From Bacteroides cellulosilyticus (GTDB lineage: Bacteria; Bacteroidota; Bacteroidia; Bacteroidales; Bacteroidaceae), in contig NZ_CP081903.1 in assembly GCF_020091405.1 (NCBI RefSeq), forward strand, positions 1,674,001 to 1,738,000: a stretch of 64,000 bases of DNA, given 5' to 3'. Under the pieces are notes generated by a model. It had not been told where the DNA came from. It made no database searches and worked only from the letters and a program-made list of their open reading frames with translations. The translations under genes and the position numbers were made by a program. Below are positions 52,143 through 63,280 of this stretch, one piece after another; position 1 is the first letter of the stretch, and each line of letters opens with the position of its first letter.

Positions 52143-53528
52143 ATGAAGAAACTTATTTTGCCCGGGTTGACGGCAGCTATGTTGTTTATGGCTTCTCCTC
52201 AGGAGTGCCTGAATGCCCAGACTCCGATTATACAGACCAAATTTACTGCCGACCCTGCGCCAATGGTGCATAAGGGTACAGTATACCTTTATACTACCCA
52301 TGATGAAGACTATGCTCCCGAAGGAATGGCAGGCTTCCGCATGAAAGAATGGTTGCTTTACACCAGCACCGATATGGTGAACTGGACGGATCATGGAACC
52401 ATAGCCAACTTGTATAACTTTAAATGGGCTGACCCTGCCGTATCAGGTTGGGGAGGATTTGAGAATGGTGCCTGGGCTCCTCAGTGCATCGAGCGTAATG
52501 GTAAGTTCTATTTGTATTGTCCTGTGCAGGGACGAGGCATCGGTGTGCTGGTTGCTGATAATCCCTTTGGTCCTTTTACCGACCCTCTCGGAAAACCCTT
52601 GATCGGTGCCGAGTATGACAGTATTGACCCGAGTGTATTGATAGACGATGATGGACAGGCGTATCTATATTGGGGAAATCCTAATCTCTGGTATGTGAAA
52701 CTGAATGAAGATATGATATCCTGTGCGGGGGAAATCACGAAAGATAAATTAATCCGGAAGATAGAAAATCAGAAAGACCCTTATCATTTCCAGGAGGGTC
52801 CTTGGGCATACAAGAAGAACGGGCACTATTATATGGCTTATGCAAGTACATGCTGTCCGGAAGGTATCGGTTATGCAATGGGCCCCGGACCGGTAGGCCC
52901 TTGGGAATTCAAGGGTTATATAATGAAGCCTAATGGGAAGTCCTCCGGAAATCATCCGGGCATCATTGATTATAAAGGTAAATCTTATGTGTTCGGGTTT
53001 AACTACCGTTTGAACTTCATGATAACCGACAAGCATCATGAACGCCGTTCCATATGTGTGGCCGAGTTGGAGTATAATCCCGATGGCACAATCAAGGAAC
53101 TGCCCTGGTGGGATGACGGTGTTGCAGTTGAGCCTGTCGGCACATTGAATCCTTATAAGCGGACTGAGGCGGAAACAATGGCTTGGAGCCAGGGACTTAA
53201 GACCGCCAAGGACGATGAAAGCGGGATGTATGTTACTTCCATTCATAACAGGGACTTCCTTCAAGTGAAAGCGGTTGACTTCGGCAAAGGGGCAAAGACA
53301 TTTGAAGTCCGTGCAGCTACGATAACCAAAGGAAAGATTGAAATCCGCTTGGATGACCTTAACGGTACATTGCTGGGGGTATGCGATATCAGTAATACCG
53401 GTGGCTGGAATACGTGGAAAACCTTTGTTACCGATGTGGAAAAGGTGGGTGGAGTTCACGATCTGTACCTCGTTTTTAGAGGAGGAGACGGAGAGATGTT
53501 CAACATGGACTATTGGAGATTCAAGTAG
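52143..53528 (+). CDS. GH43-CBM6 arabinofuranosidase-type enzyme
   Basis: 461 residues with a signal peptide (MKKLILPGLTAAMLFMASPQ). Propeller at about 28-325 with Asp37 (TADPAP), Asp162 (SIDPSVLIDDDG) and Glu218 (QEGPWAYKK) as the probable base, pKa modulator and acid. CBM6 at about 338-461 (TEAETMAW ... MDYWRF). Closest relatives in the window are 57180-58541 and the core of 5527-8058. Probably releases alpha-L-arabinofuranose from xylan side chains. Confidence 0.88.
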   Translation: MKKLILPGLTAAMLFMASPQECLNAQTPIIQTKFTADPAPMVHKGTVYLYTTHDEDYAPEGMAGFRMKEWLLYTSTDMVNWTDHGTIANLYNFKWADPAVSGWGGFENGAWAPQCIERNGKFYLYCPVQGRGIGVLVADNPFGPFTDPLGKPLIGAEYDSIDPSVLIDDDGQAYLYWGNPNLWYVKLNEDMISCAGEITKDKLIRKIENQKDPYHFQEGPWAYKKNGHYYMAYASTCCPEGIGYAMGPGPVGPWEFKGYIMKPNGKSSGNHPGIIDYKGKSYVFGFNYRLNFMITDKHHERRSICVAELEYNPDGTIKELPWWDDGVAVEPVGTLNPYKRTEAETMAWSQGLKTAKDDESGMYVTSIHNRDFLQVKAVDFGKGAKTFEVRAATITKGKIEIRLDDLNGTLLGVCDISNTGGWNTWKTFVTDVEKVGGVHDLYLVFRGGDGEMFNMDYWRFK

Positions 53529-53581
53529 ATGGCCGGGAAACCGCGTTAGAAATAAATCGTAAATAAATATATATCTGTATC

Positions 53582-55207
53582 ATGAAAAAGATGATGTTGG
53601 CATGGCTGACTGTTGTTTCATTACTGATGGGGTGTTCCGGTTCGGAAATGCCAGTGAAGGGAACGTTTCGTAATCCGGTGGTTTATGCCGATATACCGGA
53701 CATATCCATTACACGTGCGGGAGAATACTACTACATGATAAGTACCACCATGCACCTGATGCCCGGCGGGCCTGTTATGAGATCAAAAGATCTGGTAAAT
53801 TGGGAAACAGTGAGTTATGTCTTCGATAAGTTGACTGATAACTCAAAGTATGATTTGATTGGTGGAACTGTTTATGGGCGCGGACAATGGGCATCGTCCA
53901 TACGCTATCATAACGGTAAGTTCTATGTATTGTTCTCACCAAACGATGTACCTTACCGGTCGTATATATTCACGGCGGACGATCCCGCCGGAAAGTGGGA
54001 ACTATTGTCGAGAACGCAGCATTTCCATGATGCCTCTTTGTTTTTTGATGATGACGGACGGGTATATGTATTCTATGGAACCGGTGAGCTGAAGGAATTG
54101 AAGAGTGACTTGTCGGATGTGAAGCCCGATGGAGTCAGTATGAAGATATTCGAGCGGGATGCTGACGAACAGGGACTACTGGAAGGAAGCCAGGTTGTGA
54201 AGCATAACGGCAAGTACTATTTGTTGATGATCTCCATGGACTGGAGCATCCCCGGTCGGGTGCGCAGGGAAGTATGTTACCGTGCTGACACGATTACAGG
54301 ACCTTATGAGAAAAAGGTTATCCTGGAACATGATTTTGACGGTTACGGAGGAGTAGGCCAAGGTTGTATTATTGACTCGGAAGAAGGAGACTGGTATGGG
54401 GTTATTTTTCAGGACCGCGGAGGAATAGGTCGGGTGCCTACTCTGATGCCCTGCCGTTGGGTGGATGGATGGCCGATGCTGGGAGATGAAAACGGTCATG
54501 TACCCTTGACGATGGAAAAAGAGATATATCCGACTGAAAATACCAAAGGAATACTTGGAAGTGATGACTTCAGCGATGAGAAGCTTTCACTCTACTGGCA
54601 ATGGAATCATAATCCGGTAGATGATAAGTGGTCTTTGACGGAACGTCCGGGTTATCTGCGATTGAAGACCAGCCGGGTGGTTGATAACCTGTATTTAGCT
54701 CCGAATACGATTACGCAACGTATGGAAGGGCCGAAGTGCAGTGCTACCATTTCGCTTGATGTTTCTCATATGAAGGATGGGGATGTAGCCGGATTCAGCG
54801 CATTCAACGGACATTCCGGGCTTTTGTCAGTGGTGAAGGAAGGGGATGCAAAGCGTCTGGTTATGTCTACCAATGTCGTTAATTTTGATAGGACTCCCAA
54901 TAAGGCAATAGCCAGTGTGGATATAGAAGAAAAAGAACAAGTCGAATTTAATCAGGATGTCATTTATCTGCGTATAGAAGGCGACTTCATGCCGAAACGC
55001 GATATTGCTACTTTCTATTATAGTTTGGATAATAAGGGATGGAAAAAGATAGGAACGGATTTCAAAATGCGCTTTGATTATACAAGGCTCTTTATGGGAA
55101 GCAAGTTTGCTATCTTCAACTATGCAACGAAGTCGCTGGGAGGTTATGTCGACGTTGATTACTTTGACTATGAGAGAGCTAATGATAGAGTAACTATTAA
55201 TAAATAA
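53582..55207 (+). CDS. GH43 lipoprotein with ConA-like C-terminal domain
   Basis: 541 residues; lipobox SLLMGC. The propeller (about 28-310) has Asp40 (ADIPDIS), Asp150 (FHDASLFFDDD) and Glu201 (LEGSQVV) as the acid triad. The second half (about 325-535) is the beta-xylosidase C-terminal ConA-like domain. The arrangement and sequence resemble the GH43 half of the GH5-GH43 fusion at 1830, subfamily 12-like. Likely an arabinofuranosidase or xylosidase on the cell surface or in the periplasm. Confidence 0.88.
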   Translation: MKKMMLAWLTVVSLLMGCSGSEMPVKGTFRNPVVYADIPDISITRAGEYYYMISTTMHLMPGGPVMRSKDLVNWETVSYVFDKLTDNSKYDLIGGTVYGRGQWASSIRYHNGKFYVLFSPNDVPYRSYIFTADDPAGKWELLSRTQHFHDASLFFDDDGRVYVFYGTGELKELKSDLSDVKPDGVSMKIFERDADEQGLLEGSQVVKHNGKYYLLMISMDWSIPGRVRREVCYRADTITGPYEKKVILEHDFDGYGGVGQGCIIDSEEGDWYGVIFQDRGGIGRVPTLMPCRWVDGWPMLGDENGHVPLTMEKEIYPTENTKGILGSDDFSDEKLSLYWQWNHNPVDDKWSLTERPGYLRLKTSRVVDNLYLAPNTITQRMEGPKCSATISLDVSHMKDGDVAGFSAFNGHSGLLSVVKEGDAKRLVMSTNVVNFDRTPNKAIASVDIEEKEQVEFNQDVIYLRIEGDFMPKRDIATFYYSLDNKGWKKIGTDFKMRFDYTRLFMGSKFAIFNYATKSLGGYVDVDYFDYERANDRVTINK

Positions 55208-55220
55208 TATCCTGATATTC

Positions 55221-57161
55221 ATGAAACACTTTTTAGTTATAGCAGCGTTATTAATTTGCGGTGCAATAAAAGCGGAAGAGAAACAAATTACAAGTCCCGA
55301 TGGGAAAATATTGGTAACTATCTCCGATAAAAATGGGCAACCTTCATATAGCATCAGCTATAATGGTACTCCTTTCATTCATTCTTCTCCTTTGGGGCTT
55401 GTGACTAATGTCGGTGATTTTTCCCGGGATATGTCTTTGGGACAGAATGTCCGGTCGAACAAAATTGACGAGACCTATACATTGCCTAATATAAAGCAGA
55501 GCAATGTGCACTATGTGGCTACAGAAGCTGTATACCAGTTTAGCCAGCAAGATAAGGTTATTTTTGATGTTATATTTCGCGTAAGTGACCGGGATGTTGC
55601 TTTCAGATATAAAATGTATCCTCAGAAGAAGGCCTTGTCCTGCGTTGTGAAAGAGGAAATGACCGGTTTTGTGCTTCCTGAGGGGAGTACGACTTTCCTG
55701 TGTCCGCAGAGTAAACCTATGGGAGGATTTGCCCGCACTTCGCCCAGCTACGAAACTCCCTATAAAGCGGATGATTCCATGGGTAAAAATGGATGGGGTG
55801 AAGGATATACTTTCCCTTGCCTGTTCCGTAATGGTGACAAAGGATGGATACTTATTTCAGAAACGGGTGTGGATAGCAAATACTGTGGAAGCCGTTTGCT
55901 GGGACATGAAAATGGCCTGTATACAATCGGTTTTCCTCAAGAAGGTGAAATGAACGGAAACGGTACAACTGCACCCGGACTTGCATTGCCGGGAGAAACT
56001 CCCTGGCGGACGATAACTTTGGGCGAAACTTTAGCTCCGATTGTTGAAACAACGGTTTCTTTTGATGTTGTAAAGCCACTATATGCAGCGTCTGGCAAAT
56101 ATGAGTACGGCAGAGGTTCCTGGAGTTGGATTATCGGTATGGATGGAAGCACGAAGTATGAAGAGCAGTTGCGCTATATTGATTTCTCGGCGGCAATGGG
56201 TTATCAGTCTGTATTGGTAGATGCATTGTGGGATACGCAGATTGGATATGATAAGATTGAGCAGTTGGCTAAATATGGGGCGCAGAAAGGGGTAGGTCTC
56301 TATCTGTGGTATAACTCTAACGGATACTGGAATGATGCTCCACAATCACCCCGTGGCATTATGGACAATGTGATAGCCCGTCGTAAAGAAATGAAATGGA
56401 TGCAAAGCATTGGAATACGTGGCATAAAGGTTGACTTCTTTGGTGGTGATAAGCAAGTTACCATGCAACTGTATGAAGATATTCTTGCTGATGCCAATGA
56501 ATACGGGTTGCTGGTGATTTTCCACGGATGTACTTTGCCTCGCGGCTGGGAACGTATGTATCCTAACTATGCGTCGAGTGAAGCAGTATTGGCGAGTGAA
56601 AACCTGCATTTCTCTCAGGGAAGCTGTGACGCTGAGGCATTCAATGCCTGCCTGCATCCGTTTATCCGTAATACGGTGGGTAGCATGGACTTTGGGGGCA
56701 GTGCACTGAATAAATATTATAACTCAGATAATGCTCCGCGCGGAAGCCGGCGTATGACTTCTGACGTGTTTGCTTTGGCTACTGCAGTATTGTTTCAAAG
56801 TCCGGTGCAACATTTTGCCTTGGCTCCGAATAACCTGACGGATGCTCCGGAATGGGCGATAGGCTTCATGAAAGAAGTTCCTACCACATGGGATGAAGTA
56901 CGCTTTATTGATGGCTATCCCGGAAAATACGTAGTTATGGCTCGCAGGCATGGAGATAAATGGTATATTGCAGGGGTTAATGCCCAGAAAGAAACTGTAA
57001 AACTGAAGATTGCCTTGCCGATGTTTATGCCTGGCAATCAGGTACGGGTATTCAGTGATAATGAAGAATTGCAAGGAAACGTAAAACAAGTAAAGGTAAA
57101 TAAGAAACAGGAGTTACAATTGACAATGCCTTGCAATGGTGGAATATTAATTGTAGAATAA
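55221..57161 (+). CDS. GH97 glycosidase, retaining-type
   Basis: 646 residues with a signal peptide (MKHFLVIAALLICGAIKA). Super-sandwich, barrel and C-terminal domain as usual. Asp405 (GIKVDFF) is the nucleophile; the acid/base segment reads SSEAVLASENL instead of VEGVYGAEW, so substrate contacts differ from the paralogue at 44530. The region IFHGCTLPRGWERMYPNY is shared. Activity on an alpha-galactoside or similar sugar is likely. 13 bp after the GH43 gene. Confidence 0.9.
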   Translation: MKHFLVIAALLICGAIKAEEKQITSPDGKILVTISDKNGQPSYSISYNGTPFIHSSPLGLVTNVGDFSRDMSLGQNVRSNKIDETYTLPNIKQSNVHYVATEAVYQFSQQDKVIFDVIFRVSDRDVAFRYKMYPQKKALSCVVKEEMTGFVLPEGSTTFLCPQSKPMGGFARTSPSYETPYKADDSMGKNGWGEGYTFPCLFRNGDKGWILISETGVDSKYCGSRLLGHENGLYTIGFPQEGEMNGNGTTAPGLALPGETPWRTITLGETLAPIVETTVSFDVVKPLYAASGKYEYGRGSWSWIIGMDGSTKYEEQLRYIDFSAAMGYQSVLVDALWDTQIGYDKIEQLAKYGAQKGVGLYLWYNSNGYWNDAPQSPRGIMDNVIARRKEMKWMQSIGIRGIKVDFFGGDKQVTMQLYEDILADANEYGLLVIFHGCTLPRGWERMYPNYASSEAVLASENLHFSQGSCDAEAFNACLHPFIRNTVGSMDFGGSALNKYYNSDNAPRGSRRMTSDVFALATAVLFQSPVQHFALAPNNLTDAPEWAIGFMKEVPTTWDEVRFIDGYPGKYVVMARRHGDKWYIAGVNAQKETVKLKIALPMFMPGNQVRVFSDNEELQGNVKQVKVNKKQELQLTMPCNGGILIVE

Positions 57162-57179
57162 TCAAACTAAAAAAGCAAT

Positions 57180-58541
57180 ATGGATAAAATGAAGTCTTTA
57201 TTCTTCTCATCGCTATTGACGGTGGTGGCTACTTCGGGACTGGCACAGAACCCGATCATTCAGACAAATTATACGGCCGATCCGGCTCCGATGGTATATA
57301 ACGATAAAGTATATCTTTATACTACCCATGATGAGGATAATTCCACCTGGTTTACGATGAACGACTGGCGATTGTATACCACGAGTGATATGGTGAACTG
57401 GACCGATCATGGGGCTGTTCTGTCATATACCGACTTCAGTTGGGCCAAAGGGGATGCCTGGGCTCCGCAATGTATCGAAAGAGGTGGAAAGTTCTATATG
57501 TATGTGCCTGTGATTTCGAGAATCAATAACAGAGGTGCTATTGGAGTGGCAGTGGCTGATAGTCCTTACGGCCCCTTCTATGATCCGCTTGGAAAGCCAT
57601 TGGTTCAGAGTGAATGGGGAGATATTGACCCGACGGTTTTTATTGATGACGATGGACAAGCTTATATGTATTGGGGAAACCCGAATTTGTATTATGTGAA
57701 ATTGAATGAAGATATGATTTCCTACAGCGGGGATATTGTACGTGTACCTTTAACTGCGGAATCGTTTGGAAAGCGTGAGGGTGACTCTCAGAGAGCTACT
57801 TTGTACGAGGAAGGTCCCTGGCTTTATAAACGGGATAAGAAATATTACCTATTCTGGCCGGGAGGTCCGCTACCCGAGCATATCGGATATTCTACCAGCG
57901 ATAGCCCTACAGGACCGTGGAAATATGGCGGTACGGTAATGGCTGCCGGAGGCGGATCGTTTACAATCCATCCGGGAGTTATCGACTTCAGAGGCAAGAC
58001 CTACTATTTTTATCATAACGGAAAGTTGCCCGGTGGTGGTGGTTTCAACCGTTCGGCATGTGTGGAAGAACTTAAATTCAACAAAGACGGCTCAATTCCT
58101 GAGGTGAAGATGACGGAAGGAATCACCAAGGGGCTTGTTACCTTGAATCCATATGTAAAGAATGAAGCGGAAACAATCGCTTTCTCCGAAGGTTTTAAAT
58201 CTTTCAAGAACAATCAGGTGGGTGTCTTTGTAACAGCAATGAAGGATGGTAGTTATATCCGGGTTCGTGACGTGGACTTTGGAACAAACGGTGCAACGAA
58301 GTTCACTGCCAGACTCGGTACGACACACAATGACCCCGTGCGGCTTGAGGTGCGCCTGGGTGGTGTGGACGGAGAATTGGTGGGAACCATTAAAGTACCC
58401 CGGACAGGTGGCAGTGACCGTTGGGATTTGCGAACCATTGATATCTCGAAAGTGACCGGAGTACATGATCTATGTTTTGTGGTGAAGGGAAGACCGTCTA
58501 CCAACCTTATGTATTTCGATTATTGGATGTTCTCTAAATAA
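57180..58541 (+). CDS. GH43-CBM6 arabinofuranosidase-type enzyme
   Basis: 453 residues; start 57180, with an ATG at 57189 as alternative; signal peptide ends GLAQ. Propeller triad Asp34 (TADPAP), Asp150 ([12 protein letters not shown]), Glu211 ([10 protein letters not shown]). CBM6 from about 324 ([11 protein letters not shown]) to the end ([10 protein letters not shown]). Closely related to 52143 and to the core of 5527, so the window holds three enzymes of one subtype, probably with different side-chain preferences. Confidence 0.88.
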   Translation: MDKMKSLFFSSLLTVVATSGLAQNPIIQTNYTADPAPMVYNDKVYLYTTHDEDNSTWFTMNDWRLYTTSDMVNWTDHGAVLSYTDFSWAKGDAWAPQCIERGGKFYMYVPVISRINNRGAIGVAVADSPYGPFYDPLGKPLVQSEWGDIDPTVFIDDDGQAYMYWGNPNLYYVKLNEDMISYSGDIVRVPLTAESFGKREGDSQRATLYEEGPWLYKRDKKYYLFWPGGPLPEHIGYSTSDSPTGPWKYGGTVMAAGGGSFTIHPGVIDFRGKTYYFYHNGKLPGGGGFNRSACVEELKFNKDGSIPEVKMTEGITKGLVTLNPYVKNEAETIAFSEGFKSFKNNQVGVFVTAMKDGSYIRVRDVDFGTNGATKFTARLGTTHNDPVRLEVRLGGVDGELVGTIKVPRTGGSDRWDLRTIDISKVTGVHDLCFVVKGRPSTNLMYFDYWMFSK

Positions 58542-58557
58542 ATCAGCACTATATACT

Positions 58558-61188
58558 ATGAAAACAGTATGGAAGAAGTGGAATCTGGCTGGGTTAATTG
58601 CGATGACTCTGTCTCTTTCCATATTTTTACTAAATGCAGCATGTGTTTCGGACGAAAAGAAAAATGTAGTTCTTGAACTGGAACAGGGTACACTTTCATT
58701 GATACCGCTAAATCGGAATGCTGTTCGGGTACAGTTCGCTCAATCAGGTTCAGTGCCTATGCAGGAACTTATCTATACGGAGAACTCTCCCGTTCCGGAG
58801 TATGAAGTTGCAGAAGATGATAAATCTCTGACTTTATCTCTGGAAGGGATTTCTGTGGAGTTTGATAAAGGCACGGAGGCGCTGACTTTTAAAGATGCGA
58901 ATAAGCGTATCATTCTTCAGGAAAAAGTCGGAGGGCGCTTTATGGCAGCTTCTTCTGTTCAGGGAGAAGCTACATTCCAGGTGGAACAACACTTTGTATC
59001 TCCGAAAGATGAGTATATATACGGTACTGGTCAATTTCAGGATGGTTATCTCAATATCAGAGGCTTGTCGAGGAGGTTGACACAGGTCAATACACAGATT
59101 TCCATACCTTTTATTCTGTCAAACAAAGGTTATGGACTGTTGTGGAATAACTATGGATTGACGGATTTCAATCCGGCAGATGAATCTATTGAGTTGACTC
59201 CTGCGAGTGCAAGCGGTGAGGCCGTTACTGTCAATACTACAGGTACGAGCGGGAATGTAAGAGAAACCCGGCAGACATACTCGTTCACAGCCTCATTGGA
59301 AGTACCTCATTCCGGGCGTTATTCTTTGTTGTTGGATGTCGGACAACGGATGGCACGCAAGTACTATCTTGCTATCGATGGAGATAAGGTGTTTGATATC
59401 AATAATTTGTGGCTGCCTCCTACAACTTCTGCAATAGTGGAATTGAGTGCCGGAAAGCATGCCATAGAGGTGCAGGGTGAGCGTAATGATAAGCCTGTAC
59501 TATATTGGCATCCTGTTTCCGAAGAAACCGTTTTTCGTTCACCGGTTGCCCAAACATTGGATTATACTGTTTTCGCCGGTAATGGAGATGAAGTTATTGC
59601 CAGTTACCGCGAGTTGACCGGACCTTCTCCCATGATGCCTTTATGGAGTTTGGGATATATACATTGCCGGGAACGGTACAATACTCAGGCGGAGTTATTG
59701 GAGAATGCCCGTGAGTTCAGGCAACGGAAGTTACCTATAGATATGATTGTTCAAGATTGGCAATATTGGGGAAAACATGGTTGGAATGCGATGCGGTTTG
59801 ATGAAGACAGGTATCCTGATCCGGGGAAAATGCTTCAGGAGCTTCATGATATGGATATACGCCTGATGATTTCCGTCTGGTCTAAAATAGATACCCAGTC
59901 TGAAATAGGAAAGCAGGCAACAGAAAACGGATATTATATTCCGGGCAGTGACTGGATTGATTTCTTCAATGCTGATGCTGCGGCTTTTTACTGGCAGAAC
60001 TTCCGTAACGGACTATTGAAATATGGCATCGATGCTTGGTGGCAGGATGCTACCGAGCCTGAAAATGACGACCTCCAGAACCGGCGTATAAATAACGGGC
60101 AGACACCGGGAGAGGTTTACCGGAATGTTTATCCGATGTATGTCAGTAAGACGATCTATGAAGGTTTGCGCAAAGATGCTCCTGACCGGAGGGCTATGAT
60201 ATTTACCCGTAGCGGCTTTTCCGGAATGCAGCGTTATGCGGCGGCCACATGGTCGGGAGACGTGGGACATGACTGGGAAACTCTGCGTCGGCAAATAGCC
60301 GGAGGGCTGGGGCAAATGGCAACAGGTCTGCCTTGGTGGACGTATGATGCCGGTGGTTTCTTCCGTCCGGGCAATCAATATACCAATACGGGGTATCATG
60401 AACAGTTTATCCGTTGGTTGCAGGCAGGAACATTTTTTCCATTAATGCGTGTACATGGTTACATGAGTAATACCGAACCATGGAGATATGGAGAGAAAGT
60501 TGAACGTATCGTTGCCCGTTATTTAGATTTGCGTTACAGACTTCTTCCCTATATTTATTCTCAAAATGCTGCGATTTCCTTTAAAGGTTCCACTTTAATG
60601 CGTCCGTTAGTAATGGATTTTCCGGAAGACTCCCGTGCATTGGAGCAAAAACATCAGTTTATGTTCGGACCTTCTGTTTTAGTCGCCCCGGTTGTGGAAG
60701 GTGGTATTAACCGGATGAAAGTGTATCTTCCTGAATGTCCGGCAGGTTGGATAGACTTCTGGAATGGTGCATCTTATAAAGGTGGACAAATGGTGGATGT
60801 GGATGTTGACCTTGAGAAAATACCTTTATTTGTGAAAGCCGGTTCTATATTACCACTGGGCCCTACGAAACAATCTACTTCTGAAGACACAGAAGAACCG
60901 TGGGAAATCCGTATTTATCCGGGTGCCAATGGCACTTATTCTGTTTATGAAGATGAAGGGAATAACTATAATTATGAAAAGGGCCAGTTCTGCACATTTG
61001 ACTTAAATTGGAATGATACGGACAGAACTTTGACTATCAGTGACAGGAAGGGAAAATTCACTGGAATGAAAAAGAAAATAACCTTTAATGTCATAATGGT
61101 ATCGTCACAATCCGGTACCGGAGTTTATCAGTCAACACCGGATAGAACTGTCACGTATTCAGGGAAATCTATGGTAGTTTCGTTATAA
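58558..61188 (+). CDS. GH31 alpha-xylosidase-type enzyme with PA14 insert
   Basis: 876 residues; an N-terminal hydrophobic segment ends in LLNAAC, suggesting a lipobox. The N-terminal sandwich is interrupted at about 230-330 by a PA14-like domain (YSFTASLEVPHSGRYSLLLD ... GKHAIEVQG), as in known alpha-xylosidases such as Xyl31A-type enzymes. Catalytic barrel about 355-680; nucleophile Asp497 (WWQDATEPEND), acid/base Asp568 (WSGDVGHDW). The PA14 insert usually widens the site for oligosaccharides. Strong case for alpha-xylosidase. Confidence 0.9.
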   Translation: MKTVWKKWNLAGLIAMTLSLSIFLLNAACVSDEKKNVVLELEQGTLSLIPLNRNAVRVQFAQSGSVPMQELIYTENSPVPEYEVAEDDKSLTLSLEGISVEFDKGTEALTFKDANKRIILQEKVGGRFMAASSVQGEATFQVEQHFVSPKDEYIYGTGQFQDGYLNIRGLSRRLTQVNTQISIPFILSNKGYGLLWNNYGLTDFNPADESIELTPASASGEAVTVNTTGTSGNVRETRQTYSFTASLEVPHSGRYSLLLDVGQRMARKYYLAIDGDKVFDINNLWLPPTTSAIVELSAGKHAIEVQGERNDKPVLYWHPVSEETVFRSPVAQTLDYTVFAGNGDEVIASYRELTGPSPMMPLWSLGYIHCRERYNTQAELLENAREFRQRKLPIDMIVQDWQYWGKHGWNAMRFDEDRYPDPGKMLQELHDMDIRLMISVWSKIDTQSEIGKQATENGYYIPGSDWIDFFNADAAAFYWQNFRNGLLKYGIDAWWQDATEPENDDLQNRRINNGQTPGEVYRNVYPMYVSKTIYEGLRKDAPDRRAMIFTRSGFSGMQRYAAATWSGDVGHDWETLRRQIAGGLGQMATGLPWWTYDAGGFFRPGNQYTNTGYHEQFIRWLQAGTFFPLMRVHGYMSNTEPWRYGEKVERIVARYLDLRYRLLPYIYSQNAAISFKGSTLMRPLVMDFPEDSRALEQKHQFMFGPSVLVAPVVEGGINRMKVYLPECPAGWIDFWNGASYKGGQMVDVDVDLEKIPLFVKAGSILPLGPTKQSTSEDTEEPWEIRIYPGANGTYSVYEDEGNNYNYEKGQFCTFDLNWNDTDRTLTISDRKGKFTGMKKKITFNVIMVSSQSGTGVYQSTPDRTVTYSGKSMVVSL

Positions 61189-61221
61189 TGGTTTTAATCA
61201 ATTAAGAATGAATTTTAGAGT

Positions 61222-63249
61222 ATGAAGAAGAATAAGATTTTGATAATTGCAAGTTTTGTATTAGCAGGTATCGTTACTGGGTGTAGTCAGCCACAGACTG
61301 TGTGGCTTGATGATCTGGACCTGACAGCTATGACCCAGGGACATGGAGTTGGTATGAAAAACAAATCGGTTGACGGTAAAACCCTGACAATCGGAGGACA
61401 GACGTTTGAACGTGGAGTAGGTACCCACTCTGTCAGCGAACTGGCAATTCAATTGGATGGTAAAGCAACATCATTTACGGCTCAGGTGGGTCTGGATGAT
61501 GAGATTCTGGAACGTAAGCCGTCGGCTGAATTTATTGTAATCGGAGACGGGGAACAGCTATGGTCCAGCGGAGTTGTGAAAGCAGGAGATGCGGCTAAGC
61601 AATGCTCTGTTTCACTTGATGGCGTGAAAAGGCTTGAACTGATTGTTGCTGATGGCGGTGATGGTCCTTATTATGACCATGCCGATTGGGCAGATGCAAA
61701 AATAATTTCGAAAGGTAAGAAAAGCTTTCCTACACTGAAGTTTATAGCTACTGAGCCTTATATACTGACTCCTCCTGCTCCTGCGACACCAAGAATTAAT
61801 GGCGCTTCTGTATTTGGAGTACGTCCCGGTTCTCCCTTCCTGTTTCAGGTAGCGGCAACTGGTGATCGTCCGATGGCATTTGCTGCAGCAGGCCTACCGG
61901 CAGGGTTGGAGATTAATCCGGAAACGGGTTTGATTACGGGTAAATTGACCGAACCCGGAACGTTTGAGGTGACTCTGCAGGTTAAAAACGATAAAGGAAT
62001 GGCGGAGAAGAAGTTCCGCATTGAATGTGGCGACAGAATAGCTCTTACCCCGCCGATGGGCTGGAACAGTTGGAACTGCTTCGGGCACGAAGTTTCGGCC
62101 GAGAAAGTGAAGCAGGCGGCAAGAGCCATGGTAGAAAGCGGTTTGATTAATTACGGCTGGACTTATATCAATATAGATGACTCGTGGCAACATCACCGGG
62201 ACCCCAATGACCGGACCAGAAGCGGAAAGTTTCGCGATGCCCGTGGTAACATCCTGACCAATGCCCAATTCCCTGACATGAAGGGATTGGCTGACTATAT
62301 CCATTCACTTGGAATGAGGGTGGGTATTTATTCTTCACCCGGCCCGTGGACTTGCGGAGGCTGTGTAGGTAGCTATGGCTACGAGAAACAGGATGCCGAC
62401 ATGTATGCCAAATGGGGAATTGATTATTTGAAATACGACTGGTGCAGTTATGGAGGAGTACTCGACCGTGATTTGAAGAAAGATCCCTATAGCGTATCTT
62501 CTTTAGCTTTTCAAGGAGGCGGAGATTCGATTGCCGGTAGGAAACCGTTTAAAATCATGGGCGACTATTTACGCCAACAACCCCGTGATATTGTGTATAA
62601 CCTGTGCCAATATGGTATGGGAGACGTCTGGGAATGGGGAGATGCTGTCGGAAGTCAGTGCTGGCGTACAACTAATGACATCACTGATACCTGGGAAAGT
62701 GTAAAAAGTATCGCTCTTGCCCAAGACAAGGCGGCAGCTTGGGCAAAACCGGGTAACTGGAATGATCCGGATATGCTGGTGGTTGGTATTGTAGGTTGGG
62801 GAAATCCTCTCCAAACCAAGCTTAAACCCGATGAACAATATCTTCACTTTAGTCTTTGGAGCTTGTTTTCTGCCCCCCTCCTGATAGGTTGCGACTTGGA
62901 AAAGATGGATGACTTCACTTTCAGTTTGTTGACTAATAATGAGGTTATTGCTGTCAATCAGGATCCTTTGGGCAAACAAGCTACGTGTGTACATGCCATA
63001 GGAGAACTACGTATTTATGTGAAGGAGTTGGAAGACGGCAGTAAAGCGGTGGGATTCTGTAATTTTGATCGTGAAAAGGCGGAGCTCTCTTTCCGGGATT
63101 TTGATAAACTGGGCATTACAGGTAAGCAGACTGTCCGTGACCTTTGGAGGCAAAAAGACATAAAAACACTGGATGCCGGACGGGAAGCATTGTCCCTGAA
63201 TGTTCCGGCTCATGGTGTGCTGCTTTATAAGTTTAAACCAGTTCAATGA
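61222..63249 (+). CDS. GH27 alpha-galactosidase with NPCBM domain, lipoprotein
   Basis: 675 residues; lipobox AGIVTGC. About 28-160 is an NPCBM carbohydrate-binding domain (FERGVGTHSVSEL), about 175-270 a putative Ig-like domain (PAGLEINPETGLITGKL), then the GH27 barrel (about 275-570, MGWNSWNCFG) and an all-beta end. Nucleophile Asp406 (LKYDWCSYGG), acid/base Asp486 (RTTNDITDTW). Removes terminal alpha-galactose, or possibly beta-L-arabinopyranose, which some GH27 enzymes cleave. Part of the operon from 49661. Confidence 0.92.
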   Translation: MKKNKILIIASFVLAGIVTGCSQPQTVWLDDLDLTAMTQGHGVGMKNKSVDGKTLTIGGQTFERGVGTHSVSELAIQLDGKATSFTAQVGLDDEILERKPSAEFIVIGDGEQLWSSGVVKAGDAAKQCSVSLDGVKRLELIVADGGDGPYYDHADWADAKIISKGKKSFPTLKFIATEPYILTPPAPATPRINGASVFGVRPGSPFLFQVAATGDRPMAFAAAGLPAGLEINPETGLITGKLTEPGTFEVTLQVKNDKGMAEKKFRIECGDRIALTPPMGWNSWNCFGHEVSAEKVKQAARAMVESGLINYGWTYINIDDSWQHHRDPNDRTRSGKFRDARGNILTNAQFPDMKGLADYIHSLGMRVGIYSSPGPWTCGGCVGSYGYEKQDADMYAKWGIDYLKYDWCSYGGVLDRDLKKDPYSVSSLAFQGGGDSIAGRKPFKIMGDYLRQQPRDIVYNLCQYGMGDVWEWGDAVGSQCWRTTNDITDTWESVKSIALAQDKAAAWAKPGNWNDPDMLVVGIVGWGNPLQTKLKPDEQYLHFSLWSLFSAPLLIGCDLEKMDDFTFSLLTNNEVIAVNQDPLGKQATCVHAIGELRIYVKELEDGSKAVGFCNFDREKAELSFRDFDKLGITGKQTVRDLWRQKDIKTLDAGREALSLNVPAHGVLLYKFKPVQ

Positions 63250-63280
63250 ATCTATTAAATTATAACTTAGTTATTTTATT